The position numbers were made by a program, and so were the translations under genes. The notes beneath the pieces were generated by a model. The model was not told where the DNA came from, did no database searches, and worked only from the letters and a program-made list of their open reading frames with translations. A stretch of DNA of 64,000 bases from Thalassospira xiamenensis M-5 = DSM 17429 (GTDB lineage: Bacteria > Pseudomonadota > Alphaproteobacteria > Rhodospirillales > Thalassospiraceae), in the NCBI RefSeq assembly GCF_000300235.2, contig NZ_CP004388.1, positions 3,418,001 through 3,482,000 on the forward strand, given 5' to 3'. Positions within the stretch are counted from its first letter, which is position 1. Each line of letters starts with the position of its first letter. Below, piece by piece: positions 45,558-55,297 of this stretch.

Positions 45558-46519
45558 TGAACCGCCCCTTCGACCAGATGACATTCAACCCGCTTGCCCT
45601 GATGCAGGGTCGCCACCGGTGCCTTGGTCGAACAGATATCAATCGCGCGCGGGCAGCGCGGATGGAAATGACATCCACTGGGCGGGTTGATCGGGTTGGG
45701 GAATACGGCACCCAATTGTGTATCGGGAACACCAAGGGACGGGTCCGGCGTCAGAACGGATTCCAGCAACGCATTGGTATAAGGATGATCCGGACCGGCA
45801 AACAGCGAAGATGCTTCTGCTTCTTCGACAATGCGCCCCAGATACATGACCGCCACCCTTGTTGCGAGATGTTCGACCACCGCAAGATTGTGACTGATGA
45901 ACAGATAGGTCAGCCCGAATTCATTGCGCAAATCCGACAACAGATTAAGGATTTGCGACTGTACCGACACATCAAGCGCCGATGTCGGTTCATCGCAGAT
46001 CACGATTTCCGGGCGCATGATCAGGGCGCGCGCAATGGCGACACGCTGACGTTGCCCGCCCGAAAGCTGGCTGGGATAACTGCGCAAAACCCGTTTGGGC
46101 AACCCGACAACATCAAGAATATCGGCGGTCTGTTTGTCCCAGTCACGCGGATCGCCGACCTTGTGCACACGCAAAGGTAAAGAGATGATATCGCCAATCG
46201 TCTTGCGCGGGTTCAGTGATGAATAGGGATCCTGGAAAATCGGCTGGATACGGCGCGCCAGATAGGATCTGTCATGGCTGGTAATGTCTTCGCCATCGAC
46301 CAGAACCCGGCCCTGTGTCGGCGTTTCCAGTCCCAGCAAAATACGTGCAAGGGTACTTTTGCCACAGCCGGATTCTCCGACAAGGCCAAGGACCTCTCCC
46401 TTTTGCAGTTTCAGGGTCAGTTCATCGACAGCGCGTAGATCCTTGCGTTTGCCAAAGATGCCCTGCTTGATCGAAAAAATCTTCGAGACATTCTCAAGTT
46501 CAAGAACCGGAACCGACAT
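45554..46519 (-). CDS. Peptide ABC transporter ATPase, DppF/OppF type
   Basis: The protein is 321 residues. It has Walker A GESGCGKST near residue 55, the signature LSGGQRQRVAIARALIMRPE, Walker B IVICDEPTSALD, and the C-terminal oligopeptide-transporter domain with the cysteine motif CHFHPRCPRAIDIC that in this family binds an iron-sulfur cluster. It pairs with the other ATPase. It overlaps the upstream ATPase gene by one base and ggt by four. Confidence 0.95.
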   Translation of the reverse strand: MSVPVLELENVSKIFSIKQGIFGKRKDLRAVDELTLKLQKGEVLGLVGESGCGKSTLARILLGLETPTQGRVLVDGEDITSHDRSYLARRIQPIFQDPYSSLNPRKTIGDIISLPLRVHKVGDPRDWDKQTADILDVVGLPKRVLRSYPSQLSGGQRQRVAIARALIMRPEIVICDEPTSALDVSVQSQILNLLSDLRNEFGLTYLFISHNLAVVEHLATRVAVMYLGRIVEEAEASSLFAGPDHPYTNALLESVLTPDPSLGVPDTQLGAVFPNPINPPSGCHFHPRCPRAIDICSTKAPVATLHQGKRVECHLVEGAVQ

Positions 46520-47514
46520 TATGCTTCCCCCGATTTTGGCTGGTTCATGTCATAATCGTGAACACAGCGATAAAGATGCCCGGCGGGTGAAATCCGGGCC
46601 GGTATATCGGACGCACATTGCGCGGTTGCCTCGTCACAGCGGCTTCGGAAAGCACAGCCAACCACATCACCGATAAGAGACGGCACAATACCGGGGATCG
46701 AGCCCAGATGTTCGCCAACCGCGGTTTTGCCCGGCACCGGAATGCAATTAAGCAACCCGCGTGTATAAGGGTGCTTTGGCGCGGTAAAGACTTCGGTTGC
46801 ACTACCGGCTTCGACCATTTCACCGGCATACATGATGGCGACCTTGTCCGCGACGCGGGCCACCACGCCCAGATCGTGGGTAATCAGGATCATCGCCATG
46901 TTCAATTCACGCTGAAGATCCTTAAGCAGGCGCAATATCTGCGCCTGAATGGTGACATCAAGCGCGGTTGTCGGTTCATCCGCAATGATCAGGTCAGGTT
47001 CGCCCATCAGGGCCATGGCAATCATAACGCGTTGGCGCAGACCGCCTGAAAGCTGGTGGGGATATTGTTTCATACGGTTGGCCGCCGCCGTGATCCCGAC
47101 CTTTTCCAGAAGTTCGATGGCACGGTCACGCGCTACCGTCTTGGGGACCTTGCGATGAAGCAAAAGGGCTTCCATCAGTTGATCGCCAATCGTGTATGCC
47201 GGATTAAGCGATGTCATCGGTTCCTGAAAGATCATCGAAATCCGGTTGCCGCGCAGTTTGCGCATATCCCGATTGGATGCGGTTTGCAGATCGACACCTT
47301 CAAAATCCAGAACCTGCGCCGAACGTTTCGCCTGCTTGGGCAGAAGCCCCATGATCGCAAGCGATGTCAGGGACTTGCCACTACCTGATTCACCCACCAC
47401 ACACAGGGTTTCAGCACGCTTCACATCGAAATCAATGCCGCGCACGGCATGCAGCGTTCCGGCCGCCAGCGGGATATCAACCGTCAGGCCGCGAACAGAA
47501 AGAATGTTTTCCAT
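46519..47514 (-). CDS. Peptide ABC transporter ATPase, DppD/OppD type
   Basis: This 331-residue ATPase has Walker A GESGSGKSL, the signature LSGGLRQRVMIAMALMGEPD, Walker B LIIADEPTTALD and a C-terminal cysteine motif (CAFRSRCDEATAQC) of the oligopeptide transporter domain. The start MENILSVRGLTVDI was chosen by family alignment; an upstream in-frame extension is not conserved. It lies in the operon between the permease gene and the partner ATPase. Confidence 0.94.
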   Translation of the reverse strand: MENILSVRGLTVDIPLAAGTLHAVRGIDFDVKRAETLCVVGESGSGKSLTSLAIMGLLPKQAKRSAQVLDFEGVDLQTASNRDMRKLRGNRISMIFQEPMTSLNPAYTIGDQLMEALLLHRKVPKTVARDRAIELLEKVGITAAANRMKQYPHQLSGGLRQRVMIAMALMGEPDLIIADEPTTALDVTIQAQILRLLKDLQRELNMAMILITHDLGVVARVADKVAIMYAGEMVEAGSATEVFTAPKHPYTRGLLNCIPVPGKTAVGEHLGSIPGIVPSLIGDVVGCAFRSRCDEATAQCASDIPARISPAGHLYRCVHDYDMNQPKSGEA

Positions 47515-47524
47515 ACTGATGCCC

Positions 47525-48448
47525 CTAGTTGCGGTTTTCAGGTGCGGAAACGTCACGAAGACCGTCACCCAGCAAATTGATCGCCAGAACAAGGATGAAC
47601 AGCGCGACACCCGGGATGGCAATCATCCACGGCTGGAACAGAAGCATCTGTTTGCCTTCCGACACCATCAAGCCCCAGGACGGGGTCGGCGGTTGCACCC
47701 CGAGGCCCAGGAACGACAGGGCAGCTTCAAGCAGGATGGCATGCGCCATTTCAAGCGTCACAATCACGATCAGACTGTTGGCGATGTTCGGCATGATTTC
47801 GCTAAACAGGATGCGCTTGGTCGAACAGCCGATGGCCTTGGCCGCCGTGACATATTCCATGGATCGCAATTGCAGGGTGGCAGATCGCATCACGACCGCG
47901 AACCGATCCCAAAGCAAAAGGCCAAGAACCGTAATCACCACCTGAAGTGATCCGCCAAACAGTGCGACCACCGCCAACGCCACCAGAACCACGGGCATCG
48001 CAAGACGCACATTGATCAAAAAGGTGACACAGGCATCGACACGGCCGCCGAAATAACCGGCGGCAACGCCCATACTGGTGCCGATAATGCCGGAAATCAG
48101 GGCCGCAATCGCCCCGATGGCCAATGAAATGCGTGCGCCATAAAGCAACCGTGAAAGATAATCCCGCCCGAGATGATCGGTACCAAGGATATTCTCCCAG
48201 CTGCCTTTGGCATCCCAGACGGGCGGGATCATTCGATGCATCAAATCCTGATGATAGGGATCATAAGGTGCCAGGAGAGGTGCGAAAAGCGCCATCAGGA
48301 AGATGGTCAGAAGCACGATGGCACCAAACATCAGCCCCTTGTGACCAAGGACTTTGGTCAGCAGAACCTGTCGCGGCGTCGGGCCGCTCAGGACTTCAGC
48401 TTCAACCTTGGGTGCCACTGTGTTGATGGTTTCGGTCGTGTTGGTCAT
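47525..48448 (-). CDS. Peptide ABC transporter permease, DppC type
   Basis: This 307-residue permease has about six helices and a 35-residue cytoplasmic N-terminus. The DppC features are PLLAPYDPYHQD near residue 60, LGTDHLGRDYLSRLLYGARI near 95, and the EAA-type loop SMEYVTAAKAIGCSTKRILF near 200. It forms the channel with DppB. It is separated from dppB by one base. Confidence 0.95.
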   Translation of the reverse strand: MTNTTETINTVAPKVEAEVLSGPTPRQVLLTKVLGHKGLMFGAIVLLTIFLMALFAPLLAPYDPYHQDLMHRMIPPVWDAKGSWENILGTDHLGRDYLSRLLYGARISLAIGAIAALISGIIGTSMGVAAGYFGGRVDACVTFLINVRLAMPVVLVALAVVALFGGSLQVVITVLGLLLWDRFAVVMRSATLQLRSMEYVTAAKAIGCSTKRILFSEIMPNIANSLIVIVTLEMAHAILLEAALSFLGLGVQPPTPSWGLMVSEGKQMLLFQPWMIAIPGVALFILVLAINLLGDGLRDVSAPENRN

Positions 48449-48449
48449 G

Positions 48450-49367
48450 TCAGCCCACCCTCATGCGCGGATCAAGCCACGCATTCAACAAATCCGACAG
48501 GAAGGTGAAGACGATATAAAACATCGAAAACACCAGAATCAGGGCCTGAACGGTTGGCAGATCGTTGCGACCAATGGATTCCCACGCCAGATAGCCCGCC
48601 CCATGCAGGGCAAAGATCGATTCAACGACAATCGACCCGCCTAGCATGAAGCCCATCTGAACGGCGGCCAGACTGACAACCGGGATGATGGCGTTGCGAA
48701 GGGCATGCTTGAACATGACCCGGAATTCACCGGCACCCTTGGCGCGTGCGGTGCGGACATAATCCGCCCCCAGCACATCAAGCATTCCGGCACGGGTCAG
48801 GCGCATGATGGCAGGCATCGCGTAATAACCCAGCACGATGGTCGGCATCACAAAGTTTTGCCAACTGTCCGAACCGGAAGGCGGCAGGATGCGCAGCTTG
48901 ATACTGAACAGGACAATCAGGACCAGGCCAAACCAGAAACTGGGCATGGCCTGCCCCATGACCGAAAGGAATAGCGCAATCCGGTCAATAAGACTGTTGG
49001 GGCGAACGGCGGCGGCAACGCCCAACGGCACCGCCGTCAAAAGCGCAAACGAGATTCCGCATACGCCAAGCAACATCGTGACGGACAGACGCTCGGCAAC
49101 CAATTGCGACACCGGCAGTTTGAAATAGTAACTTTCGCCGAAATCGCCCCTGATCGCGTTGAACATCCATTCGCCATACTGAACGACCCATGGTCGATCA
49201 AAACCGTAATAAACCCTTACAGCCTCGATATCCTCGGCATTTGCCGTTTCACCCGCAATAGCCGCCGCAGGATCCCCCGAAAGATAGAGAAGCGCGAAGC
49301 TAAGCATGGAGACGGCAAGCGTCACCAGCAAGGCCAATCCAAGCCTTTTTAACGTATATACCAACAC
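48450..49367 (-). CDS. Peptide ABC transporter permease, DppB type
   Basis: This 305-residue permease has six helices and the DppB pattern: first helix in VYTLKRLGLALLVTLAVSML, then LSGDPAAAIAGETANAEDIE, and the ATPase-docking loop VLGADYVRTARAKGAGEFRV near residue 200. The start is a GTG (a TTG follows directly) with AGGGG upstream. It lies 25 bases after the binding-protein gene. Confidence 0.94.
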   Translation of the reverse strand: MLVYTLKRLGLALLVTLAVSMLSFALLYLSGDPAAAIAGETANAEDIEAVRVYYGFDRPWVVQYGEWMFNAIRGDFGESYYFKLPVSQLVAERLSVTMLLGVCGISFALLTAVPLGVAAAVRPNSLIDRIALFLSVMGQAMPSFWFGLVLIVLFSIKLRILPPSGSDSWQNFVMPTIVLGYYAMPAIMRLTRAGMLDVLGADYVRTARAKGAGEFRVMFKHALRNAIIPVVSLAAVQMGFMLGGSIVVESIFALHGAGYLAWESIGRNDLPTVQALILVFSMFYIVFTFLSDLLNAWLDPRMRVG

Positions 49368-49392
49368 CGTTCTGAACCCCTGATCCGGAGGA

Positions 49393-50910
49393 TTATTTCC
49401 AGTTCATCTGGAAGAAGCGCGGAATTGCATCCGTGGTCGGTGCATATTCCAGATCCTTGGTGAACACGTAGTTCGAGTTATAGGAGAACAACGGCAACCA
49501 ATAGGCTTCTTCCGCAATACGCTTCAGGGCTTTGGCGTAGTATTCCTTGCGCTCCTCGGAATCCACGGAACTGTCGGCAACATCCAGCCATTCCTTGACC
49601 TGCTCGTCTTGCGCACTGTCAAGACTGCCAAGCTTGAAATACTGGCTGACGATCGCCGACGCATCATTGATCGAATAGGATCCCCATGTCTGGAACGACA
49701 TCGGTACTTCGCCCTTCATGCTCAGTTCACGCAGGGCGGAGTATTGCAAAAGCTTGAAATTGCTTTTGATACCGACCGCTTCGAGATAGCCCAGCATCGC
49801 TTCGGCATATTCGCGATCGCGATAGGCATAGAAGTCAATTTCCAACCCGTCCGGATAACCGGCTTCGGCAAGAAGCTGCTTGGCTTTTTCAGGATCATAG
49901 TCATAGACAGCGACGTCCTGTGCACAGCCGAACTGCGACGGGAAGCAGGCCGAATTGACCACACGGGATTTACCTTTGAGCATCGATGCAACGATGGCTT
50001 CGCGGTCAATGGCATGCGAAATTGCCTGACGCACAAGCTTGTTGGTGAACGGGTTGCTTTCACCGCTGCGACCGGCGGCATCAAATTGCAGATAACCGAT
50101 GCGCATGGTGCTTTCGTTGGCAACCGTGAATTCACCCATCGCGCCAAGGCTTTCGGCCTGATCTGGCGGCACCTGCCAGATCCAGTCCAGACCGCCACTG
50201 AACAGTTCGGCAGCCTGCGTGTTGAAATCGGGAATGGTACGGATATCCAGACGACCGATATTGGCCTGCCCCTTCGGGCTGTCCTTGTGATAATTTTCGT
50301 ACTTCTCCAGCACGAAATGCTTGCCCGGCTCGACCGACACAACCTTGTAAGGACCGGTCCCTACCGGATTAAGTCCCATGCCGGTCGGACCAGCTTCGGC
50401 GTAATATTCGTTGGGATAAATCGATACAGGTCCGGCAAGATATTCGATTGCTGCGGGGAATGGTGCTTTCAGATGAATGCGGACCTTGAACTGGTCAATC
50501 TTCTCGGCACTTTCCATCCAGTTGACGTTGCGCTGGGTTTTCACCCCGTTCTTTTCATCCGCAACCCAGTTTACGGTCGCAACCACATCGTCGGCGTCGA
50601 AAGGCTCGCCATTGTGGAACGTCACACCCTGGCGAAGATTGAATTCAAGGGTTTTGTCATCAACCCATTTCCAGTCCGTCGCCAGATTTCCCTGATACTC
50701 GCCGGTATAAGGATCGCGATACACCAGCCCATCCCAGATGGAGCGTTGCAGAATAACGCCTTCACGCGCCGAGTTGAAATAACTGTCGACATTTTCAAGC
50801 TCTTTGGAGAATGCGACATTGAGGGTATCGTCTGCTTTGTTGGCAGCGGCTGTTCCAGCAGCGGCCATGACGAGGGCAAAGATTCCAGCCCCCTTAAGGA
50901 TCTGTTTCAT
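49393..50910 (-). CDS. Peptide ABC transporter binding protein (SBP family 5)
   Basis: The protein is 505 residues with a signal peptide (residues 1-22, MKQILKGAGIFALVMAAAGT). It has family 5 hallmarks: LNVAFSKELENVDSYFN, EFNLRQGVTFHNGEPFDADD near residue 95, and GTGPYKVVSVEPG near 180. This family includes dipeptide, oligopeptide and glutathione (GsiB) receptors. The linked gamma-glutamyltransferase and M20 peptidase make a gamma-glutamyl peptide the best guess. GGAGG lies seven bases before the ATG. It is the first gene of the seven-gene operon and is divergent from the IclR regulator. Confidence 0.93.
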   Translation of the reverse strand: MKQILKGAGIFALVMAAAGTAAANKADDTLNVAFSKELENVDSYFNSAREGVILQRSIWDGLVYRDPYTGEYQGNLATDWKWVDDKTLEFNLRQGVTFHNGEPFDADDVVATVNWVADEKNGVKTQRNVNWMESAEKIDQFKVRIHLKAPFPAAIEYLAGPVSIYPNEYYAEAGPTGMGLNPVGTGPYKVVSVEPGKHFVLEKYENYHKDSPKGQANIGRLDIRTIPDFNTQAAELFSGGLDWIWQVPPDQAESLGAMGEFTVANESTMRIGYLQFDAAGRSGESNPFTNKLVRQAISHAIDREAIVASMLKGKSRVVNSACFPSQFGCAQDVAVYDYDPEKAKQLLAEAGYPDGLEIDFYAYRDREYAEAMLGYLEAVGIKSNFKLLQYSALRELSMKGEVPMSFQTWGSYSINDASAIVSQYFKLGSLDSAQDEQVKEWLDVADSSVDSEERKEYYAKALKRIAEEAYWLPLFSYNSNYVFTKDLEYAPTTDAIPRFFQMNWK

Positions 50911-50983
50911 TATAGCCTCCTGATATGCGCGCCTTACTTCACGGTGTTCGCGGCAAGACACATTAGATGCATTTAAAACATCT

Positions 50984-51012
50984 TGTATTATATTGTAATA
51001 CAGCGTACTGTA
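50984..51012. promoter_or_regulatory. Overlapping palindromes between the peptide operon and the IclR gene
   Basis: TGTATTA (50984-50990) pairs with TAATACA (50996-51002) across five bases. Overlapping it, TACAG (50999-51003) pairs with CTGTA (51008-51012). They lie in the AT-rich 178-base region between two divergent start codons and are good candidates for the IclR-type operator controlling both directions. Confidence 0.65.
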
Positions 51013-51088
51013 TAAAACTACGATAAGGCAACTGGAAGCTGCATGTCAACCAGCACGTTTGCCATTAAAAAACCGAGGAAACGCGACC

Positions 51089-51868
51089 ATGGCGAATGCC
51101 AAAGCCCGGCAGCAGGACACCCTTTTTGTCACATCCCTTGAAAAGGGCATGCGGATACTCGAAGCTTTTTCAGAAGACAAAACCGAACTTGGCCTGGCCG
51201 ATCTTGTAAAGGTTACCGGCCTTGAGAAGAGTGCGGCACAACGATATGCCAACACGCTTTACGAGCTTGGCTATCTGGAAAAGAATCCGGAGACTCGCCG
51301 GTTTCGGCCATCCGTCAAATATCTGGAAATGGCGTACAGTTATCTGTGGGCTGATTATCTGGCGCAGCTGTCAATGCCCCGCCTGATCGACCTGAGCCGC
51401 CAGACATCCCAAACCATCAACATGGCAGAGCCAATCGGAACCGACATTATTTATGTCGTGCGCATGCCCAACCACCGCACCAATTTCGGGGCTTCTGCGA
51501 TTGGCCGACGGGTGCCGGCACTGGTAGCCTCGTCCGGGCGCATTATCCTGAGCCGCCAATCAGATCAGGCCATTCGTGACGCAGTGAATAATTGGCCAAT
51601 CCGGCAATACACCCCCCGGACAACGATGGATCGCGATGCCATACTCGACAATATCCTGATGGCACGCGAAAAGGGGTATTGCACGACACAGGGGCAGGTT
51701 TTACCCGATGAAGTCAACGTTGCCGCCCCGATCTGCAGCATCGACGGAATACCGGTTGGTGCCATCCACTGTTCTTTGCCGTCGATCCGATGGACAATCG
51801 AACGCGCGGAAGCAGAAATTGCCCCGCTTGTTGTTGAAGCTGCCCAATCGATCGTGCCATCCAGATAA
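51089..51868 (+). CDS. IclR-family transcriptional regulator
   Basis: The protein is 259 residues. The N-terminal winged helix-turn-helix ([59 protein letters not shown]) is followed by the effector-binding domain ([40 protein letters not shown]). GAGGAA precedes the ATG at 51089. Divergent transcription from the peptide ABC operon makes that operon its likely target. It is the right-hand end of the island; ftsA begins 187 bases later. Confidence 0.95.
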   Translation: MANAKARQQDTLFVTSLEKGMRILEAFSEDKTELGLADLVKVTGLEKSAAQRYANTLYELGYLEKNPETRRFRPSVKYLEMAYSYLWADYLAQLSMPRLIDLSRQTSQTINMAEPIGTDIIYVVRMPNHRTNFGASAIGRRVPALVASSGRIILSRQSDQAIRDAVNNWPIRQYTPRTTMDRDAILDNILMAREKGYCTTQGQVLPDEVNVAAPICSIDGIPVGAIHCSLPSIRWTIERAEAEIAPLVVEAAQSIVPSR

Positions 51869-52055
51869 GGTAAAACCCGGTCCGGCCAGACCAAGGGAAC
51901 GCCAGCGCAGCCACAGACAGACGCACAGCTTTGGAAAATACCGAATAACGCGGCCCTGCCTTAACCAATTTGCAACAGCTTATGGGCGAAAACCGGCATA
52001 AGATCTGGCGGACAGAAAGCAGATCATAATTTTTAAAAAAGTTCAGAGCATTCAA

Positions 52056-53306
52056 TTGGCACGCAGCAAAACCAGATCAGGCTTGATCGCGGCCTTGGAC
52101 ATCGGCACGTCCAAGGTCTGTTGCTTTATTGCCCGACGTGAAAAGGGCGAAGCCCCGAAAGTCATCGGCATCGGACATAACATGTCCAAGGGGCTGCAAA
52201 GCGGATCAATTGCCAATCTTGATGCTGCACAGGAAGTTGTCCTTGCGGCGGTGAATGCGGCCGAGAAAATGGCAGGCCACACGATTGATTCCGTCATCGT
52301 CAATCTGTCTGGCGGCAGCCCGGAATCAGAAACCCACACGGTTGAACTGCCGCTGGGATCGCGTCCGATTGGCAATCTTGAAATCCGCAAACTGAACGAT
52401 CAGAAGGACGCCGTTCTGCGCCAGGCGGGTGACGAGTTGATCCATACCGTGCCGCTGGGCTTCAGGGTCGATGCCGCCACAGGTCTTCGTGATCCGCGCG
52501 GCATGTACGGTTCTGTCGTCGGGCTTGATCTGCATTTTGTGCGCACCCAGACCGCCCCGCTTCGCAATCTGGAAACCCTTCTGGGGCGTTGCCATCTGAG
52601 GATCGAGGAAACGGTTGTCACCCCGCTGGCATCGGGCCTGTCGGCGCTGACTGCCGATCAACGCGACCTTGGCGCGACTGTGATCGATATGGGGGCCGGC
52701 ACCACAAGCGTTGCCGTCTTCCACGGCGGTCAGGTGATCTATACCGCGACCGTACCGGTCGGCGGGGCGCATGTGACGCGCGATATCGCCTATGGGCTTA
52801 ACACATCGCTTAATCATGCCGAACGCATGAAAACACTGCATGGCAGTGCTTTGACATCGCCGTCCGACGATCAGGAAATCCTGGCGGTCCCTGTGATCGG
52901 CGATGAAGATGAAAACAACGTCAATCATGTGCCGCGCTCGATGCTGATCAACATCATCAAACCGCGTCTTGAAGAAACGTTTGAGTTGATTCGCGATCAG
53001 TTGGATGAACATGGCCTGTCACAGATCGGCGGTCGTTCCATCGTTCTGACGGGCGGCGCCAGCCAGCTTAACGCGATTGCCGATCTGGCAAGCCAGATGT
53101 TCGAACGCCCGGCCACCATTGCCACACCGCACGGGGTATCAGGTCTTGCCGAAGCCACGGCCGGCCCGGCATTTTCGGCCTGTGCGGGTTTGTTGTTGCG
53201 CGCCCTTCAGCAGCAGAACGATCCGCTTAGCGAAGCAATGGCCCAAATTCGTCAATCGGGTGGGCGTTGGGGTCGACTTGGCGCATGGTTCAAGGAAAAC
53301 TTCTAG
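52056..53306 (+). CDS. ftsA: Cell-division protein FtsA
   Basis: This 416-residue actin-like ATPase tethers FtsZ to the membrane. It shows the phosphate-1 motif AALDIGTSKVCCFIARREK near residue 10, VIDMGAGTTSVAVF near 207 (phosphate 2), GGAHVTRDIAYGLNTSLNHA near 230, and SIVLTGGASQLNAIADLA (adenosine motif) near 328. The C-terminal RWGRLGAWFKENF is the amphipathic membrane-targeting helix. The start is a TTG without a strong ribosome site. Because ftsQ is 15 kb away, it needs its own promoter in 51869-52055; no clear -35/-10 pair stands out there. Confidence 0.97.
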   Translation: MARSKTRSGLIAALDIGTSKVCCFIARREKGEAPKVIGIGHNMSKGLQSGSIANLDAAQEVVLAAVNAAEKMAGHTIDSVIVNLSGGSPESETHTVELPLGSRPIGNLEIRKLNDQKDAVLRQAGDELIHTVPLGFRVDAATGLRDPRGMYGSVVGLDLHFVRTQTAPLRNLETLLGRCHLRIEETVVTPLASGLSALTADQRDLGATVIDMGAGTTSVAVFHGGQVIYTATVPVGGAHVTRDIAYGLNTSLNHAERMKTLHGSALTSPSDDQEILAVPVIGDEDENNVNHVPRSMLINIIKPRLEETFELIRDQLDEHGLSQIGGRSIVLTGGASQLNAIADLASQMFERPATIATPHGVSGLAEATAGPAFSACAGLLLRALQQQNDPLSEAMAQIRQSGGRWGRLGAWFKENF

Positions 53307-53373
53307 TTTCCCTGTCCGTTCCAAGGCTTTTCGCGGCCTGCCCGATCCGGCATGAAAGGCGTTTTACGCAACG

Positions 53374-53410
53374 CGAAAATTATTTCGCGAAAAAAACGCG
53401 ATAATTTTCG
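53374..53410. other. Long inverted repeat in the ftsA-ftsZ intergenic region
   Basis: CGAAAATTAT (53374-53383) pairs perfectly with ATAATTTTCG (53401-53410). Inside, after a TT bulge, CGCG (53386-53389) pairs with CGCG (53397-53400) around an A7 loop. No U-run follows on either strand, so this looks like an operator or mRNA structure controlling ftsZ rather than a terminator. Confidence 0.7.
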
Positions 53411-53516
53411 AAATCTTCCATTGTTATTAATACGGCAATAACTCTTTGCCCGCTAAAACGAATGCCAAGGTCTAATGTCCGGGGGACACCTGAGACTTAG
53501 CGTGGCAACGGGAAGG

Positions 53517-53545
53517 CCGCGCCGATCTTAAGCTCTAAAGCGCGG
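53517..53545 (+). promoter_or_regulatory. Hairpin at the ftsZ ribosome-binding site
   Basis: CCGCGC (53517-53522) pairs with GCGCGG (53540-53545), 17-base loop, immediately before the GAGAGGAAGAG ribosome site of ftsZ. It could tune translation initiation. Confidence 0.45.
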
Positions 53546-53561
53546 AGAGGAAGAGCAAACA

Positions 53562-55247
53562 ATGAGCACGATCAATTTTTCCGTTCCTGAAACGGAAGAA
53601 AACCTGAAACCGAAGATTACCGTTATCGGCGTCGGTGGCGCTGGCGGAAACGCCGTTAACAACATGATCGCATCCGAACTTGAAGGTTGTGATTTTGTTG
53701 TTGCCAACACCGACTCACAGGCCCTGAGCCAGAGCAAAGCAGCACGCAAGATGCAGCTTGGTCGCAAAATCACCCAGGGTCTGGGTGCTGGCGCACGTCC
53801 CGATGCGGGCAGTGCGGCCGCCGAAGAATCCATCGAAGACATTCAGGCCCAGCTTGAAGGCAGCCACATGGTGTTCATCACCGCGGGCATGGGCGGCGGT
53901 ACCGGTACCGGTGCGGCCCCGGTCATTGCACGTGCTGCCAAGGAAGCCGGCATTCTGACGGTTGGGGTCGTTACCAAACCGTTCCATTTCGAAGGCACGC
54001 GCCGTATGCGCACTGCCGAACAGGGGATCGAGCAGCTTCAGCAATATGTTGATACGCTGATCATCATTCCGAACCAGAATCTGTTCCGGGTCGCGAATGA
54101 AAAAACCACATTCGCAGATGCCTTCCAGATGGCTGATGACGTTCTGCGCAACGGCGTGCGCTCCATCACCGATTTGATGATGGTCCCGGGCCTTGTGAAC
54201 CTTGACTTTGCCGACATTCGCACTGTTATGAGCGAGATGGGCAAAGCCATGATGGGCACCGGTGAAGCCACGGGTGAAAAACGTGCCCTTGAGGCCGCCG
54301 AGGCCGCCATTGCAAATCCGCTTCTGGAAGATGCTTCGATGAAGGGCGCACGTGCGGTCCTGATCAACATCACCGGCGGCATGGATATGGCCCTTTACGA
54401 AGTCGACGAAGCCGCGAACCGTATTCGCGAGGAAGTTGCTTCGGAAGCCAACATCATCTTTGGTTCGACGTTCGACCCGACCATCGAAGGCGCACTGCGC
54501 GTTTCCGTGGTTGCCACCGGTATCGATGCCGAGGAAGTCCGTCGTCCGCAGCCGACCACCGTTTCGGTTGCCCCGGTCAAACCGGCCGAACAGGCCGCAA
54601 AACCGGCAACCCCATCCTTTGGTCAGCATGGTGCGGCAGCCGCCGTCGCCAGCGCCGCGGACGCCGCCATTGCAAATGGGCATGATGGTTATCAGGGCGG
54701 TGCATCAATCGACGAAATTCCGGCAGAACGTTTTGCCGCAACCGGCAGCGCCCAGCAGCCGGAACTGAGCAATCAGCCTGCTGGCAACAATACCGGTTCG
54801 ATTGAACTGGGTCAGACCGTTCTGAAACCGAAGCCGGTTTCGCGTCCGGCACAGCATTTCACCCCGGCCGAAAAGCCGAAAGAAAACGGTGACATGGCCT
54901 TTATCCCGCCGCGCCCGGCCCGTCCGAGCGACGCAGAACAAAATCACAGCCCGGATGTGTTCGAAGCAGCAGATGCCCAGAACGCAACCCCGCCGCGCTT
55001 TGGTCTGCGGACCCTGTTTGGTAAAAACAAGGGCGGTCACGAAGACCATTCAGAACAGTCTCACCACGCGGCACCGCGTCAGGCACACCCGCAGCCGCAG
55101 GCTCCGGCACCGCGCCAGACCGAAATGTCGCTTGGCGAGAATGCAAACCAGTCCTTGAAGGCGGATCCAGCTTCCCGCGTCAAGACGTCGAATGCGTCTG
55201 ACGACCTTCTGGAAATTCCGGCCTTCCTGCGTCGTCAGGCCAACTGA
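53562..55247 (+). CDS. ftsZ: Cell-division GTPase FtsZ
   Basis: This 561-residue tubulin homologue forms the Z-ring. The GTP-binding signature [12 protein letters not shown] is near residue 110; [15 protein letters not shown] opens the domain at residue 20, and the synergy-loop region is [17 protein letters not shown]. The GTPase core ends near 320. A disordered linker of about 220 residues rich in Ala, Pro, Gln and His follows, as in many alphaproteobacteria. The C-terminal peptide [15 protein letters not shown] binds FtsA and other partners. A GAGAGGAAG ribosome site precedes the ATG. A strong terminator follows. Confidence 0.98.
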   Translation: MSTINFSVPETEENLKPKITVIGVGGAGGNAVNNMIASELEGCDFVVANTDSQALSQSKAARKMQLGRKITQGLGAGARPDAGSAAAEESIEDIQAQLEGSHMVFITAGMGGGTGTGAAPVIARAAKEAGILTVGVVTKPFHFEGTRRMRTAEQGIEQLQQYVDTLIIIPNQNLFRVANEKTTFADAFQMADDVLRNGVRSITDLMMVPGLVNLDFADIRTVMSEMGKAMMGTGEATGEKRALEAAEAAIANPLLEDASMKGARAVLINITGGMDMALYEVDEAANRIREEVASEANIIFGSTFDPTIEGALRVSVVATGIDAEEVRRPQPTTVSVAPVKPAEQAAKPATPSFGQHGAAAAVASAADAAIANGHDGYQGGASIDEIPAERFAATGSAQQPELSNQPAGNNTGSIELGQTVLKPKPVSRPAQHFTPAEKPKENGDMAFIPPRPARPSDAEQNHSPDVFEAADAQNATPPRFGLRTLFGKNKGGHEDHSEQSHHAAPRQAHPQPQAPAPRQTEMSLGENANQSLKADPASRVKTSNASDDLLEIPAFLRRQAN

Positions 55248-55266
55248 CGACATTCTCCGCGCGAAG

Positions 55267-55297
55267 AAGGGGAAGGCTTTGGCCTTCCCCTTTTTTT
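55267..55297 (+). terminator. Strong rho-independent terminator after ftsZ
   Basis: AAGGGGAAGGC (55267-55277) pairs perfectly with GCCTTCCCCTT (55282-55292), with a four-base loop and a run of seven Ts (55291-55297). This isolates ftsZ from lpxC. Confidence 0.95.

Noticed and set aside
36930..51868. Island considered as a prophage or integrative element
   Set aside because: No integrase, transposase, tRNA or matching border repeats were found; it consists only of transport, peptidase and regulator genes.
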